A DNA stretch of 6,718 nucleotides from Gammaproteobacteria bacterium (GCA_012510865.1 JAAZHF010000159.1:1-6718), one strand, 5' to 3'. Shown: positions 1 through 5,762, counted from the first letter of the stretch. Translations and numbers: made by a program. Notes: a model not told the origin generated them from the sequence alone.

Positions 1-716
1 ACACCTGGGTCGCCAACGGCAACAAGATGTGGATCACCAACGGCCCCGAGGCCGACGTGCTGGTGGTCTACATGCGCACGGCCAGCCGCGAGCTCGGCTC
101 CCGGTGCATCACCGCCTTCATCGTCGAGCGCGGGATGAAGGGCTTCTCCACCGCGCAGAAGCTGGACAAGCTCGGCATGCGCGGCTCCAACACCTGCGAA
201 CTGGTGTTCGAGGACTGCGAGATCCCGGCCGGGAACGTGCTGGGCGAGGTCAACAACGGCGTGCGGGTGCTGATGGGCGGGCTCAACACCGAGCGCCTGG
301 TGCTCACCGGCGGGCCGCTGGGCCTCATGCAGGCGGCGATGGACATCGCCCTGCCCTACGTCCGCGAGCGCCGCCAGTTCGGGCAGCCGATCGGCAGCTT
401 CGGGATCATGCAGGCCAAGATCGCCGACATGTACACCGCGCTGCAGTCCTCGCGCGCCTTCGCCTACCAGGTCGCGCGCGACTACGACGCCGGGCACCGC
501 TCGCGGATCGACGCCGCCAGCTGCCTGCTGCACGCCTCCGACGCGGCGGTGCAGGTGGCGCTGGAGGCGATCCAGGCACTGGGCGGCAACGGCTACATCA
601 ACGAGTTCGCCACCGGGCGGCTGCTGCGCGACGCCAAGCTGTATGCGATCGGCGCCGGGACCAACGAGATCCGGCGGATGCTGATCGGGCGGGAGCTGTT
701 CGCCGGCAACAGCTGA
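1..716 (+). CDS. liuA: Isovaleryl-CoA dehydrogenase, C-terminal part (5' end outside window)
   Basis: This FAD-dependent acyl-CoA dehydrogenase oxidises isovaleryl-CoA to 3-methylcrotonyl-CoA in leucine breakdown and passes electrons to electron-transfer flavoprotein. The reading frame is open from base 3 (reading [14 protein letters not shown]), so about 237 C-terminal residues are present, including part of the middle beta domain and the whole C-terminal helical domain. The segment [16 protein letters not shown] carries a Glu (codon at 291) at the position of the catalytic base of isovaleryl-CoA dehydrogenases; most short-chain dehydrogenases place this base elsewhere. Also visible are RRQFGQPI, the glycine-rich ALGGNGYI, and the C-terminal [19 protein letters not shown], which binds FAD and closes the family. 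The assignment as isovaleryl-CoA dehydrogenase rather than another acyl-CoA dehydrogenase rests on these motifs and on liuB, liuC and liuD downstream. The stop is TGA at 714-716. Confidence 0.93.
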   Translation, partial: TWVANGNKMWITNGPEADVLVVYMRTASRELGSRCITAFIVERGMKGFSTAQKLDKLGMRGSNTCELVFEDCEIPAGNVLGEVNNGVRVLMGGLNTERLVLTGGPLGLMQAAMDIALPYVRERRQFGQPIGSFGIMQAKIADMYTALQSSRAFAYQVARDYDAGHRSRIDAASCLLHASDAAVQVALEAIQALGGNGYINEFATGRLLRDAKLYAIGAGTNEIRRMLIGRELFAGNS

Positions 717-746
717 GGCCCCGGACCAAAGGTCGGTGGCGGGGCC
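717..746 (+). other. GC-rich hairpin after liuA, no T-tract
   Basis: The arms GGCCCC (717-722) and GGGGCC (741-746) flank an inner GACC-AAA-GGTC stem (724-734), so the transcript can fold into an imperfect hairpin directly after the liuA stop. No run of T follows, so it is not a canonical intrinsic terminator. It may stabilise the liuA 3' end or attenuate readthrough; both are inferences. Confidence 0.35.
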
Positions 747-755
747 ATGTTGCAG

Positions 756-764
756 TGCGATAAT
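756..764 (+). promoter_or_regulatory. Candidate extended -10 promoter for the thiolase
   Basis: TGC followed by GATAAT (759-764) matches an extended -10 element (TGn plus 5 of 6 bases of TATAAT). No good -35 hexamer lies 16-18 bases upstream, as expected if the extended element compensates. Transcription would start near 771 and give a leader of about 22 nt before the ATG at 793. The AT-rich hexamer stands out in this GC-rich background, but the call is by eye. Confidence 0.45.
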
Positions 765-792
765 GGGTCCACTTGTCCACTGGAGTTCCACC

Positions 793-1968
793 ATGACCGA
801 CGTCGTCATCGTGGGTGCCAAGCGCACCGCCATCGGTTCCATGCTCGGCCAGTTCACCGGCGTGCCCACCCCCACCCTTGGCGCGGCCGCGATCGGCGGG
901 GCGCTGGACCACGCGCGCCTCGGCGCCGACCAGGTCGATGAGGTGATCATGGGCTGCGTGCTGCCGGCCGGCCTCGGCCAGGCCCCGGCCCGCCAGGCCT
1001 CCCGCGCGGCCGGCATCCCCGACGCCGCGGGCGCCACCACCATCAACAAGGTCTGCGGCTCGGGCATGAAGGCGATCATGCTCGCCACCGACACCATCAA
1101 GGCCGGTTCGGCGTCGGTGGTCGTGGCCGGCGGCATGGCGTCGGTGACCAACGCGACCCACCCGCTCAACGGGTCGCGCACCGGCATCCGCTACGGCACC
1201 GCCGAGTTCCTCGACCACATGGCCTGGGACGGCCTCACCAACCCCTACGACGGCCAGGCCATGGGCGTCTTCGGCGACGCCGCCTGCGCGAAGTACGACA
1301 TGGACCGCGAGGCGCTGGACGCGTTCTCGGCGGAGAGCGCGCGCCGCGCCCAGAAGGCGATCGCGGACGGCTCGTTCAAGGACGAGATCGTCCCGGTGAC
1401 GGTGAAGACCCGCAAGGGCGAAGTCGTCGCCGACACCGACGAGGAGCCCGGCAGGATCGACCTCGGGCGGATCCCGACCCTGCGCCCGGCCTTCGGCAAG
1501 GACGGCGTGCTGACCGCCGCGTCCTCCTCCAAGATCTCCGACGGCGCCGCCGCCACGGTGCTGATGTCGGCCGCCGAGGCCGCCAACCGCGGCCTGCAGC
1601 CGCTCGCGCGCGTGGTCGCCCACGCGACCCACTCGCAGGCGCCGGAGTGGTTCACCACGGCGCCGGTCCAGGCGATCGCGAACGTGCTCGGGAAGGCCGG
1701 CTGGAGCGTCGCCGACGTCGACCTGTTCGAGGTCAACGAGGCCTTCGCCTGCGTGGCCATGGCACCGATGAAGGACCTCGGCATCCCGCACGACCGGCTC
1801 AACGTCAACGGCGGCGCCTGCGCCCTCGGCCACCCCATCGGCGCCAGCGGCGCGCGCCTGGTGGTGACCCTGCTGCACGCCCTCAAGGCGCGCGGCGGCA
1901 GGCGCGGGGTGGCCTCGCTGTGCATCGGCGGCGGGGAGGCCACGGCGATCGCGGTCGAGCTTGCCTGA
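793..1968 (+). CDS. Acetyl-CoA C-acetyltransferase (thiolase)
   Basis: The 391-residue protein has the usual length of cytosolic tetrameric thiolases that interconvert two acetyl-CoA with acetoacetyl-CoA and CoA. The nucleophilic Cys88 lies in NKVCGSGMKA. NEAFA (Asn315-Ala319) supplies an oxyanion-hole Asn. His347 is in GGACALGHPIGASGAR, and the second catalytic Cys377 is in LCIGGGEA, so all catalytic residues are present. I chose ATG 793 because GGAG lies 7 nt upstream and the MTDVVIVGAKRTAIG start is typical of the family; an in-frame GTG at 736 would add a poor 19-residue extension. Within a leucine-degradation cluster, a plausible role is using acetoacetyl-CoA formed from the acetoacetate released by HMG-CoA lyase. 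A role in fatty-acid or polyhydroxyalkanoate metabolism cannot be excluded from sequence. Confidence 0.93.
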   Translation: MTDVVIVGAKRTAIGSMLGQFTGVPTPTLGAAAIGGALDHARLGADQVDEVIMGCVLPAGLGQAPARQASRAAGIPDAAGATTINKVCGSGMKAIMLATDTIKAGSASVVVAGGMASVTNATHPLNGSRTGIRYGTAEFLDHMAWDGLTNPYDGQAMGVFGDAACAKYDMDREALDAFSAESARRAQKAIADGSFKDEIVPVTVKTRKGEVVADTDEEPGRIDLGRIPTLRPAFGKDGVLTAASSSKISDGAAATVLMSAAEAANRGLQPLARVVAHATHSQAPEWFTTAPVQAIANVLGKAGWSVADVDLFEVNEAFACVAMAPMKDLGIPHDRLNVNGGACALGHPIGASGARLVVTLLHALKARGGRRGVASLCIGGGEATAIAVELA

Positions 1969-1977
1969 ATGGTTGAC

Positions 1978-1997
1978 GCCGCCCTCACGGGGGCGGC
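1978..1997 (+). terminator. Hairpin after the thiolase, weak terminator candidate
   Basis: GCCGCCC (1978-1984) pairs perfectly with GGGCGGC (1991-1997) around a 6-nt loop, nine bases after the thiolase stop. The following bases are CCCAATCTGG, with no T-tract, so it is at best a poor intrinsic terminator. Its position just before the promoter of the next gene fits an end-of-transcript structure. Confidence 0.35.
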
Positions 1998-2010
1998 CCC
2001 AATCTGGTGC

Positions 2011-2041
2011 TTGACAGTCGTCCGGAGCTTGTCATCATGAT
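2011..2041 (+). promoter_or_regulatory. Candidate sigma70-type promoter for the first lipoprotein gene
   Basis: A perfect -35 hexamer TTGACA is at 2011-2016. Possible -10 hexamers are CATCAT at 2033-2038 (16-base spacer) or CATGAT at 2036-2041 (19-base spacer), each matching 4 of 6 bases of TATAAT. Transcription would start around 2045-2048, giving a leader of roughly 45-50 nt. That leader contains a small CGCAC/GTGCG hairpin (2048-2061) before the ribosome binding site. This is the best consensus -35 I noticed in the window. Confidence 0.5.
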
Positions 2042-2093
2042 ATCCGGCGCACCTGTGTGCGTTGATCCGATTCCACGACGAGGAAAAGTACCA

Positions 2094-2420
2094 ATGAGCA
2101 TGAACAAGCTGCTGCTCGCGCTGGCGCTGGGCCTGGGCCTGGCCGCCTGCTCGAACCAGGACCAGGCGAACAACGCGGCCACCGACGCCGCCGAAGCCGC
2201 TGACCAGGCTGCCGCGGACGCCGCGCTGGCCGGCACCACCGCCGCCGACTCGGCCGCCGAAAGCGCCGCCGCCGCCGCCGATGCCGCTGCCGACGCCGCC
2301 GCCGCCATCGACGGCGACGCCGCCGATGCGGCCGCCGACGTGGCCGACCAGGCTGCCGACGCCGCCGAAGAGGCTGCCGGTGCCGCCGAGGAAGCCGCCG
2401 ACGAGGCCGTGGACCAGTAA
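2094..2420 (+). CDS. Small alanine-rich acidic lipoprotein (first of a tandem pair)
   Basis: This 108-residue protein has no family I recognise. Residues 1-18 form a lipoprotein signal peptide (Lys5, then a Leu/Ala core) ending in a lipobox LAAC with the lipidated Cys19. The +2 residue is Ser, which by the usual rule favours outer-membrane sorting. The mature part is low-complexity: by my count 46 of 89 residues after Cys19 are Ala, 22 are Asp or Glu, and none is Lys or Arg. It is probably one long, strongly negative helix. Unlike Braun's lipoprotein it lacks a C-terminal Lys, ending in EAVDQ, so covalent linkage to peptidoglycan is unlikely. ATG 2094 has GAGGA 9 nt upstream; ATG 2100 would be too far from it. 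The gene has its own candidate promoter and a strong terminator. Confidence 0.82.
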   Translation: MSMNKLLLALALGLGLAACSNQDQANNAATDAAEAADQAAADAALAGTTAADSAAESAAAAADAAADAAAAIDGDAADAAADVADQAADAAEEAAGAAEEAADEAVDQ

Positions 2421-2457
2421 TCCTGGTTCCACTGTTTTCGGACGCACGCAAGACCGG

Positions 2458-2484
2458 AAAGCCGCTGGACCCCCAGCGGCTTTT
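2458..2484 (+). terminator. Intrinsic terminator after the first lipoprotein gene
   Basis: GCCGCTGG (2461-2468) and CCAGCGGC (2473-2480) form a perfect 8-bp stem with a 4-nt loop. An A-run (2458-2460) precedes it and TTTT (2481-2484) follows, extending the pairing. It lies about 38 bases after the stop codon and before the second lipoprotein gene. Confidence 0.88.
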
Positions 2485-2551
2485 CCGCTTTCAACACCGG
2501 CCATCCGGCCAGGGCCGCGATGCCGGTCCCTTCAATGACGAGGAGCCCCGC

Positions 2552-2944
2552 ATGAAGATCAAGCCCGCACTCATTGCCACCGCCTGCGTGTTCGCGCTCG
2601 CCGCGTGCCAGAACGAGACCGCCACAGCCCAGCAGGAAGCGGCCGAGGCCGAGGCCGCGCTGGAGCGCGCGGGCGACGCCACCCAGGAAGCCGCCTCCGC
2701 CGCCGGCGATGCCGCCGCCGAGGGCCTGGACGCCGCCGCCGCCGCGTCCGCCGAGGCCGCGAGCGAAGCCGAGGCCGCCGCGCGCAACACCGCCGACGCC
2801 GCCGCCGCGGCCGCCGCCGAGGCCGATGCCCGCGCCCGCGAAGCCGCCGCCGAAGCCGAGGCCCGCGCCCGCGAGGCCAGCGCCGATGCGCTGGAGAAGG
2901 CCTCCGAGGCCGCCGACGAAGCCGCTGCCGACGTGCGCAACTGA
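2552..2944 (+). CDS. Small alanine-rich lipoprotein with 11-residue repeats (second of a tandem pair)
   Basis: This 130-residue protein matches no family I can name. Residues 1-18 are a lipoprotein signal peptide (Lys2, Lys4, hydrophobic core) with lipobox LAAC and lipidated Cys19; the +2 residue is Gln, compatible with the outer membrane. After Cys19 about half the residues are Ala (54 of 111 by my count), with about 26 acidic and 8 basic residues, most of the basic ones in the C-terminal half. Residues 93-103 ([11 protein letters not shown]) and 104-114 ([11 protein letters not shown]) form an 11-residue repeat, and 115-125 continues the pattern loosely, suggesting a long amphipathic helix or coiled coil. 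GAGGAG lies 6 nt before the ATG. It resembles its upstream neighbour in signal peptide, lipobox and composition, so the two may be diverged duplicates, or may have converged through low complexity. No clear promoter lies between the two genes. Confidence 0.85.
   Translation: MKIKPALIATACVFALAACQNETATAQQEAAEAEAALERAGDATQEAASAAGDAAAEGLDAAAAASAEAASEAEAAARNTADAAAAAAAEADARAREAAAEAEARAREASADALEKASEAADEAAADVRN
2828..2874 (+). repeat. Direct repeat of 14 bp at 33-bp spacing inside the second lipoprotein gene
   Basis: GCCCGCGCCCGCGA occurs at 2828-2841 and again at 2861-2874. The 33-base offset equals 11 codons and matches the duplicated ARARE-type segment in the protein. It is an internal coding repeat, not a mobile element. 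Confidence 0.75.
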
Positions 2945-2967
2945 TCCACACGTCGCAGCGCAGGAAG

Positions 2968-2994
2968 AAGGCCCGCCACCCGGCGGGCCTTTTT
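2968..2994 (+). terminator. Intrinsic terminator after the second lipoprotein gene
   Basis: GGCCCGCC (2970-2977) and GGCGGGCC (2982-2989) form a perfect 8-bp stem with a 4-nt ACCC loop. It is preceded by AA and followed by five T residues (2990-2994). It lies about 25 bases after the stop codon and should separate the lipoprotein transcripts from liuB. Confidence 0.9.
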
Positions 2995-3025
2995 CGTTCC
3001 CGGCCCCGCGCGGCCACGCTCCCGG

Positions 3026-3031
3026 TATGCT
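3026..3031 (+). promoter_or_regulatory. Candidate -10 element for liuB
   Basis: TATGCT (3026-3031), in the context CCGGTATGCTGTGGCG, matches 4 of 6 bases of TATAAT and lies 31 bases before the liuB ATG, downstream of the terminator. No convincing -35 is visible. An ATG inside it (3027) is in frame with liuB but would add an atypical Arg-rich extension, so I read it as promoter sequence rather than a start. Confidence 0.35.
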
Positions 3032-3062
3032 GTGGCGCCTTCCCGCCCGCCCTGCACGCCGC

Positions 3063-4670
3063 ATGCCCGTACTCCGTTCCAGCCTGGACCCGCGCTCCGA
3101 CGACTTCCGGGACAACGCCGCCTGGCACCGCGCCCTGGTCGACGAACTCGACCGCCGGCTGGCCCGGGCGGCCGACGGCGGCGGCGCCAAGGCCCGCGAA
3201 AAGCACACCGCGCGCGGCAAGCTGCCGGTGCGCGACCGCATCGCCGCCCTGCTCGACCCCGGCTCGCCCTGCCTCGAGATCGCCCCGCTGACCGCCGAGG
3301 ACATGTACGACGGCGTCGCCACGGCGGCGGGCATTGTCTGCGGCATCGGCCGGGTGATGGGACAGGAGGTGGTGGTCGTGGCCAACGACGCCACGGTCAA
3401 GGGCGGCACCTACTTCCCGATGACGGTGAAGAAGCACCTGCGCGCGCAGGAAGTGGCGCGCGAGAACCACCTGCCCTGCGTCTACCTGGTCGACTCGGGC
3501 GGCGCCTTCCTGCCGCTGCAGGACGAGGTCTTCCCGGACCGGGAGCACTTCGGCCGCATCTTCTACAACCAGGCGCGCATGAGCGCGGAGAACATCCCGC
3601 AGGTCGCCGTGGTGATGGGCAGCTGCACCGCCGGCGGCGCCTACGTGCCGGCGATGTGCGACGAGTCGGTGATCGTCAGGGAGCAGGGCACGATCTTCCT
3701 CGGCGGCCCGCCGCTGGTGAAGGCGGCCACCGGCGAGGTGGTCGATGCCGAGTCCCTGGGCGGCGCCGAGGTCCACACCTCGGTGTCGGGCGTCGCCGAC
3801 CATTTCGCCGAGGACGACCGCCATGCGCTGCAGATCGCGCGCGACATCGTCGCGGGCTTCAACCGGCGCAAGCAGCTGCCGGTGGCGACCCGCCCGGTCG
3901 TCGAGCCGCTGTTCGCGGCCGAGGAGCTGTACGGCATCGTGCCGAAGGACACGCGGCGCCCGTTCGACGTCCGCGAAGTGATCGCGCGCATCGTCGACGG
4001 CAGCGAGTTCCAGGAGTTCAAGGCGCGCTACGGCAAGACCCTGGTCACCGGCTTCGCCCACGTGCACGGTTACCCGGTCGGCATCGTCGCCAACAACGGC
4101 ATCCTGTTCTCGGAGTCCGCGCTCAAGGGCGCGCACTTCATCGAGCTGTGCAACCAGCGCGGCATCCCGCTGGTGTTCCTGCAGAACATCACCGGCTTCA
4201 TGGTCGGCCGCAAGTACGAGAACGCCGGCATCGCCAAGGACGGGGCGAATATGGTCACCGCCGTGGCCTGTTCAAGCGTGCCGAAGTTCACCGTCGTCAT
4301 CGGCGGCAGCTTCGGCGCCGGCAACTACGCCATGTGCGGCCGCGCCTACGGCGCCCGCTTCCTGTGGATGTGGCCCAACGCGCGCATCAGCGTGATGGGC
4401 GGCGAGCAGGCGGCCAGCGTGCTGGCCACGGTGCGGCGCGACGGCATCGAGGCCCGCGGCGGCGAGTGGAGCGCGGAGGAGGAAGAGGCGTTCAAGGCGC
4501 CGATCCGCGAACAGTACGAACGCCAGGGCAGCCCGTGGTACGCCACGGCGCGGCTGTGGGACGACGGCATCATCGACCCTGCCGACACGCGGCGGGTCCT
4601 GGGCCTGGCGGTGTCGGCGTCGTTGACCGCCCCGGTGGCGCCCGCGCGCTTCGGCGTCTTCCGGATGTAG
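3063..4670 (+). CDS. liuB: Methylcrotonyl-CoA carboxylase, carboxyltransferase (beta) subunit
   Basis: This 535-residue subunit moves the carboxyl group from carboxybiotin, carried on the alpha subunit, to 3-methylcrotonyl-CoA, giving 3-methylglutaconyl-CoA. Two crotonase-fold carboxyltransferase domains are visible. The N-terminal one (about 30-290) has [19 protein letters not shown] (108-125), YLVDSGG (141-147), [14 protein letters not shown] (185-198) and [15 protein letters not shown] (211-225). The C-terminal one (about 295-520) has NITGFMVG (375-382), [19 protein letters not shown] (414-432) and [16 protein letters not shown] (436-451). AMCGRAY and the GVFRM C-terminus favour methylcrotonyl-CoA over propionyl-CoA carboxylase. 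ATG 3063 gives the family-typical start [19 protein letters not shown]. There is no evident Shine-Dalgarno sequence before it, which is odd beside its neighbours. The alpha subunit gene begins at 6621, beyond three intervening genes. Confidence 0.96.
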   Translation: MPVLRSSLDPRSDDFRDNAAWHRALVDELDRRLARAADGGGAKAREKHTARGKLPVRDRIAALLDPGSPCLEIAPLTAEDMYDGVATAAGIVCGIGRVMGQEVVVVANDATVKGGTYFPMTVKKHLRAQEVARENHLPCVYLVDSGGAFLPLQDEVFPDREHFGRIFYNQARMSAENIPQVAVVMGSCTAGGAYVPAMCDESVIVREQGTIFLGGPPLVKAATGEVVDAESLGGAEVHTSVSGVADHFAEDDRHALQIARDIVAGFNRRKQLPVATRPVVEPLFAAEELYGIVPKDTRRPFDVREVIARIVDGSEFQEFKARYGKTLVTGFAHVHGYPVGIVANNGILFSESALKGAHFIELCNQRGIPLVFLQNITGFMVGRKYENAGIAKDGANMVTAVACSSVPKFTVVIGGSFGAGNYAMCGRAYGARFLWMWPNARISVMGGEQAASVLATVRRDGIEARGGEWSAEEEEAFKAPIREQYERQGSPWYATARLWDDGIIDPADTRRVLGLAVSASLTAPVAPARFGVFRM

Positions 4671-4677
4671 CCGCGCG

Positions 4678-4769
4678 GCGACCGCCTCCTGATCCCGTTG
4701 GCCCGGGCGCAAGTCCTTGCCGGGACTCGGATTTGGTGAGCCGCGTCACAGGCGTGTGAAGGCGGTCGC
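4678..4769. repeat. 10-bp inverted repeat flanking the liuB-bactofilin gap
   Basis: GCGACCGCCT (4678-4687) is perfectly inverted as AGGCGGTCGC (4760-4769), with 72 bases between the arms. The right arm lies just before the candidate bactofilin -10 element. No T-tract follows, so it is not an intrinsic terminator. Function is unknown, and the match may be chance in GC-rich DNA. Confidence 0.35.
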
Positions 4770-4771
4770 GT

Positions 4772-4777
4772 GCTAAT
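4772..4777 (+). promoter_or_regulatory. Candidate -10 element for the bactofilin gene
   Basis: GCTAAT (4772-4777) matches the last four bases of TATAAT and sits 46 bases before the chosen ATG at 4824. No -35 hexamer is convincing at the right distance. It is supported mainly by resemblance to the other gene-proximal AT-rich hexamers in this window. Confidence 0.25.
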
Positions 4778-4823
4778 GTCGGAAGCCCCCATTCCCCCGA
4801 CTGCACCGAGGACGTACCGCCCC

Positions 4824-5381
4824 ATGGCCATCTTCCCGCAAGGCTCCGCCAAGAAAGACTCGTCCCTGCCCTTCGGCAAGGATCCTGCGCCGCCGGCGCG
4901 CGAGCCGACCCCCGCCGCCGCCGCGTTCGAGCCCGCCGAGGCTCCGTTCCAGACGGCCAGCCGCCCGGCGCAGGCGCAGGCACCGCAGGCGCGCGAGTCG
5001 GTGATCGCCTCCGACCTCACCATCGAGGGCAAGATCTCCGGCAGCGGCCACGTCCGCATCGCCGGCAGGTTCAAGGGCGACGTCAACGTCGAGGGCGACC
5101 TCACGATCGACGGCGGCGCCCGCCTCAACGGCGGCGTCCGCGCCAAGCGCGTGACCGTGGCCGGCGAGCTCGAGGGCAACATCGAGTCCGCCGAGCGCGT
5201 CGAACTGCAGCCCTCCGCGGTGCTGGTCGGCGACGTCAAGGCCGGCACCCTGACCGTCGCCTCGGGCTCGCGCATCCGCGGCCACGTCGAATGCGGCTGG
5301 GACGGCGACGCCCCGCAGGGCAAGGGCAAGGACGACAAGCCCAGGGACAAGGACAAGGCCGGCCTCGACGTCGTCGCGTGA
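4824..5381 (+). CDS. Bactofilin-family polymer-forming cytoskeletal protein
   Basis: Bactofilins self-assemble without nucleotide into filaments that scaffold cell-shape, stalk, motility or cell-wall functions at the inner membrane. This protein has 185 residues, a normal size. Residues 1-57 are a flexible Ala/Pro-rich tail beginning MAIFPQG. Residues 58-157 are the right-handed beta-helix core, with short repeats such as SDLTIEGKISGSGHVRIAG, FKGDVNVEGDLTIDGGARL and GELEGNIESAERVEL, each with the regular Gly/hydrophobic spacing of the bactofilin domain. Residues 166-179 are a Lys/Asp-rich charged tail. GAGGA lies 11 nt before ATG 4824. An in-frame ATG at 4776 would add 16 residues without a ribosome site. 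The stop overlaps the GTG of the next gene, pointing to co-translation. There is no known link to leucine catabolism. Confidence 0.92.
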   Translation: MAIFPQGSAKKDSSLPFGKDPAPPAREPTPAAAAFEPAEAPFQTASRPAQAQAPQARESVIASDLTIEGKISGSGHVRIAGRFKGDVNVEGDLTIDGGARLNGGVRAKRVTVAGELEGNIESAERVELQPSAVLVGDVKAGTLTVASGSRIRGHVECGWDGDAPQGKGKDDKPRDKDKAGLDVVA

Positions 5382-5752
5382 GCGCCCGCCCCGGCGCGGC
5401 AGGTGCCACCCGCACCTGCCCGCACTGCAAGACGGTGATCCTCGAGAGCGCGACGGTGTGCCCGTCGTGCCGCCACTACCTGCGCTTCGACGACAAGGCG
5501 CAGGCGGTGGAGGTCACGCGTGCGCTGCAGGTCGAGGGCGAGATCCGCCACCCCGCCGAAGGCGGCGCGTGGGAGTACTCGGTCGTGCTCACCATCCGCG
5601 ACGACGAGGGCAACGAGGTCTCCCACCAGGTGGTCGGCGTCGGCGCCATCCATCCCGGCGACGCGCGCACGTTCACGCTCGCGGTCGAACTGACGCCCAC
5701 CAACGACATGCGGCGCATGCCCAAGCGCCCGAACTCCCGCTCCCGCCACTAG
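5378..5752 (+). CDS. Small zinc-ribbon protein, uncharacterised, coupled to bactofilin
   Basis: The chosen start is GTG 5378, overlapping the bactofilin stop by 4 nt (GTGA) and giving 124 residues. The frame is open further upstream, but there it runs over the bactofilin coding sequence in another phase with an Arg/Gly-rich, unlikely translation. Residues 14-31 form a four-cysteine zinc ribbon, CPHC (Cys14, Cys17) and CPSC (Cys28, Cys31), 10 residues apart. Residues 42-105 look like alternating beta strands ([39 protein letters not shown]), suggestive of a small beta-sandwich of the kind found in FxLYD-like domains; that resemblance is my inference. The C-terminal 14 residues are strongly basic. 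No signal peptide or membrane segment is visible. The overlap suggests it acts with the bactofilin. I do not recognise a named family. Confidence 0.85.
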   Translation: MSARPGAAGATRTCPHCKTVILESATVCPSCRHYLRFDDKAQAVEVTRALQVEGEIRHPAEGGAWEYSVVLTIRDDEGNEVSHQVVGVGAIHPGDARTFTLAVELTPTNDMRRMPKRPNSRSRH

Positions 5753-5756
5753 GCCC

Positions 5757-5762
5757 TATCAT
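5757..5762 (+). promoter_or_regulatory. Candidate -10 element for liuC
   Basis: TATCAT (5757-5762) matches 5 of 6 bases of TATAAT. It begins five bases after the zinc-ribbon gene's stop and ends 28 bases before the liuC ATG, the same gap as between the thiolase -10 candidate and its ATG. No good -35 hexamer is seen, since that position would fall in the GC-rich end of the preceding gene. Confidence 0.4.

Noticed and set aside
598..1878. Long minus-strand open frame (about 426 codons) opposite the thiolase
   Set aside because: Its translation is Arg/Gly/Ala/His-rich with no recognisable motif, and it lies antisense to a thiolase with all catalytic residues intact. It is a typical GC-rich shadow frame.
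2007..2093. Longer start for the first lipoprotein, 29 codons upstream
   Set aside because: It would bury the signal peptide, start upstream of the candidate promoter, and ignore the GAGGA site before ATG 2094.
2238..2340. GCC-rich stretch considered as a microsatellite or CRISPR-like repeat
   Set aside because: It lies in frame within an alanine-rich lipoprotein with a signal peptide and ribosome site. There is no regular repeat-spacer structure.
2574..3062. Upstream in-frame extension of liuB through the second lipoprotein gene
   Set aside because: It is a Pro/Arg-rich read of the lipoprotein in another phase and crosses a strong terminator; the family start is at 3063.
1985..3409. Minus-strand open frame (about 474 codons) opposite the lipoproteins and the start of liuB, with long Gly- and Ala-rich runs
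   Set aside because: The low complexity mirrors the GCC-rich lipoprotein codons. It crosses two terminators and two well-supported plus-strand genes and has no domain motif.
2571..4136. Minus-strand open frame (about 521 codons) opposite liuB
   Set aside because: Composition dominated by Arg, Ala, Gly and His; fully explained as the antisense of the intact carboxyltransferase gene.
4699..4726. Possible hairpin CCCGG/CCGGG after liuB as a terminator
   Set aside because: Arms are only five bases with a loop of about 13 and no T-tract follows, so it is not distinguishable from chance in GC-rich DNA.
3032..4759. Plus-strand Arg/Gly/Pro-rich open frame (about 575 codons) overlapping liuB
   Set aside because: It runs in another phase over liuB, which carries all the family motifs. 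The translation is a GC-codon artefact.
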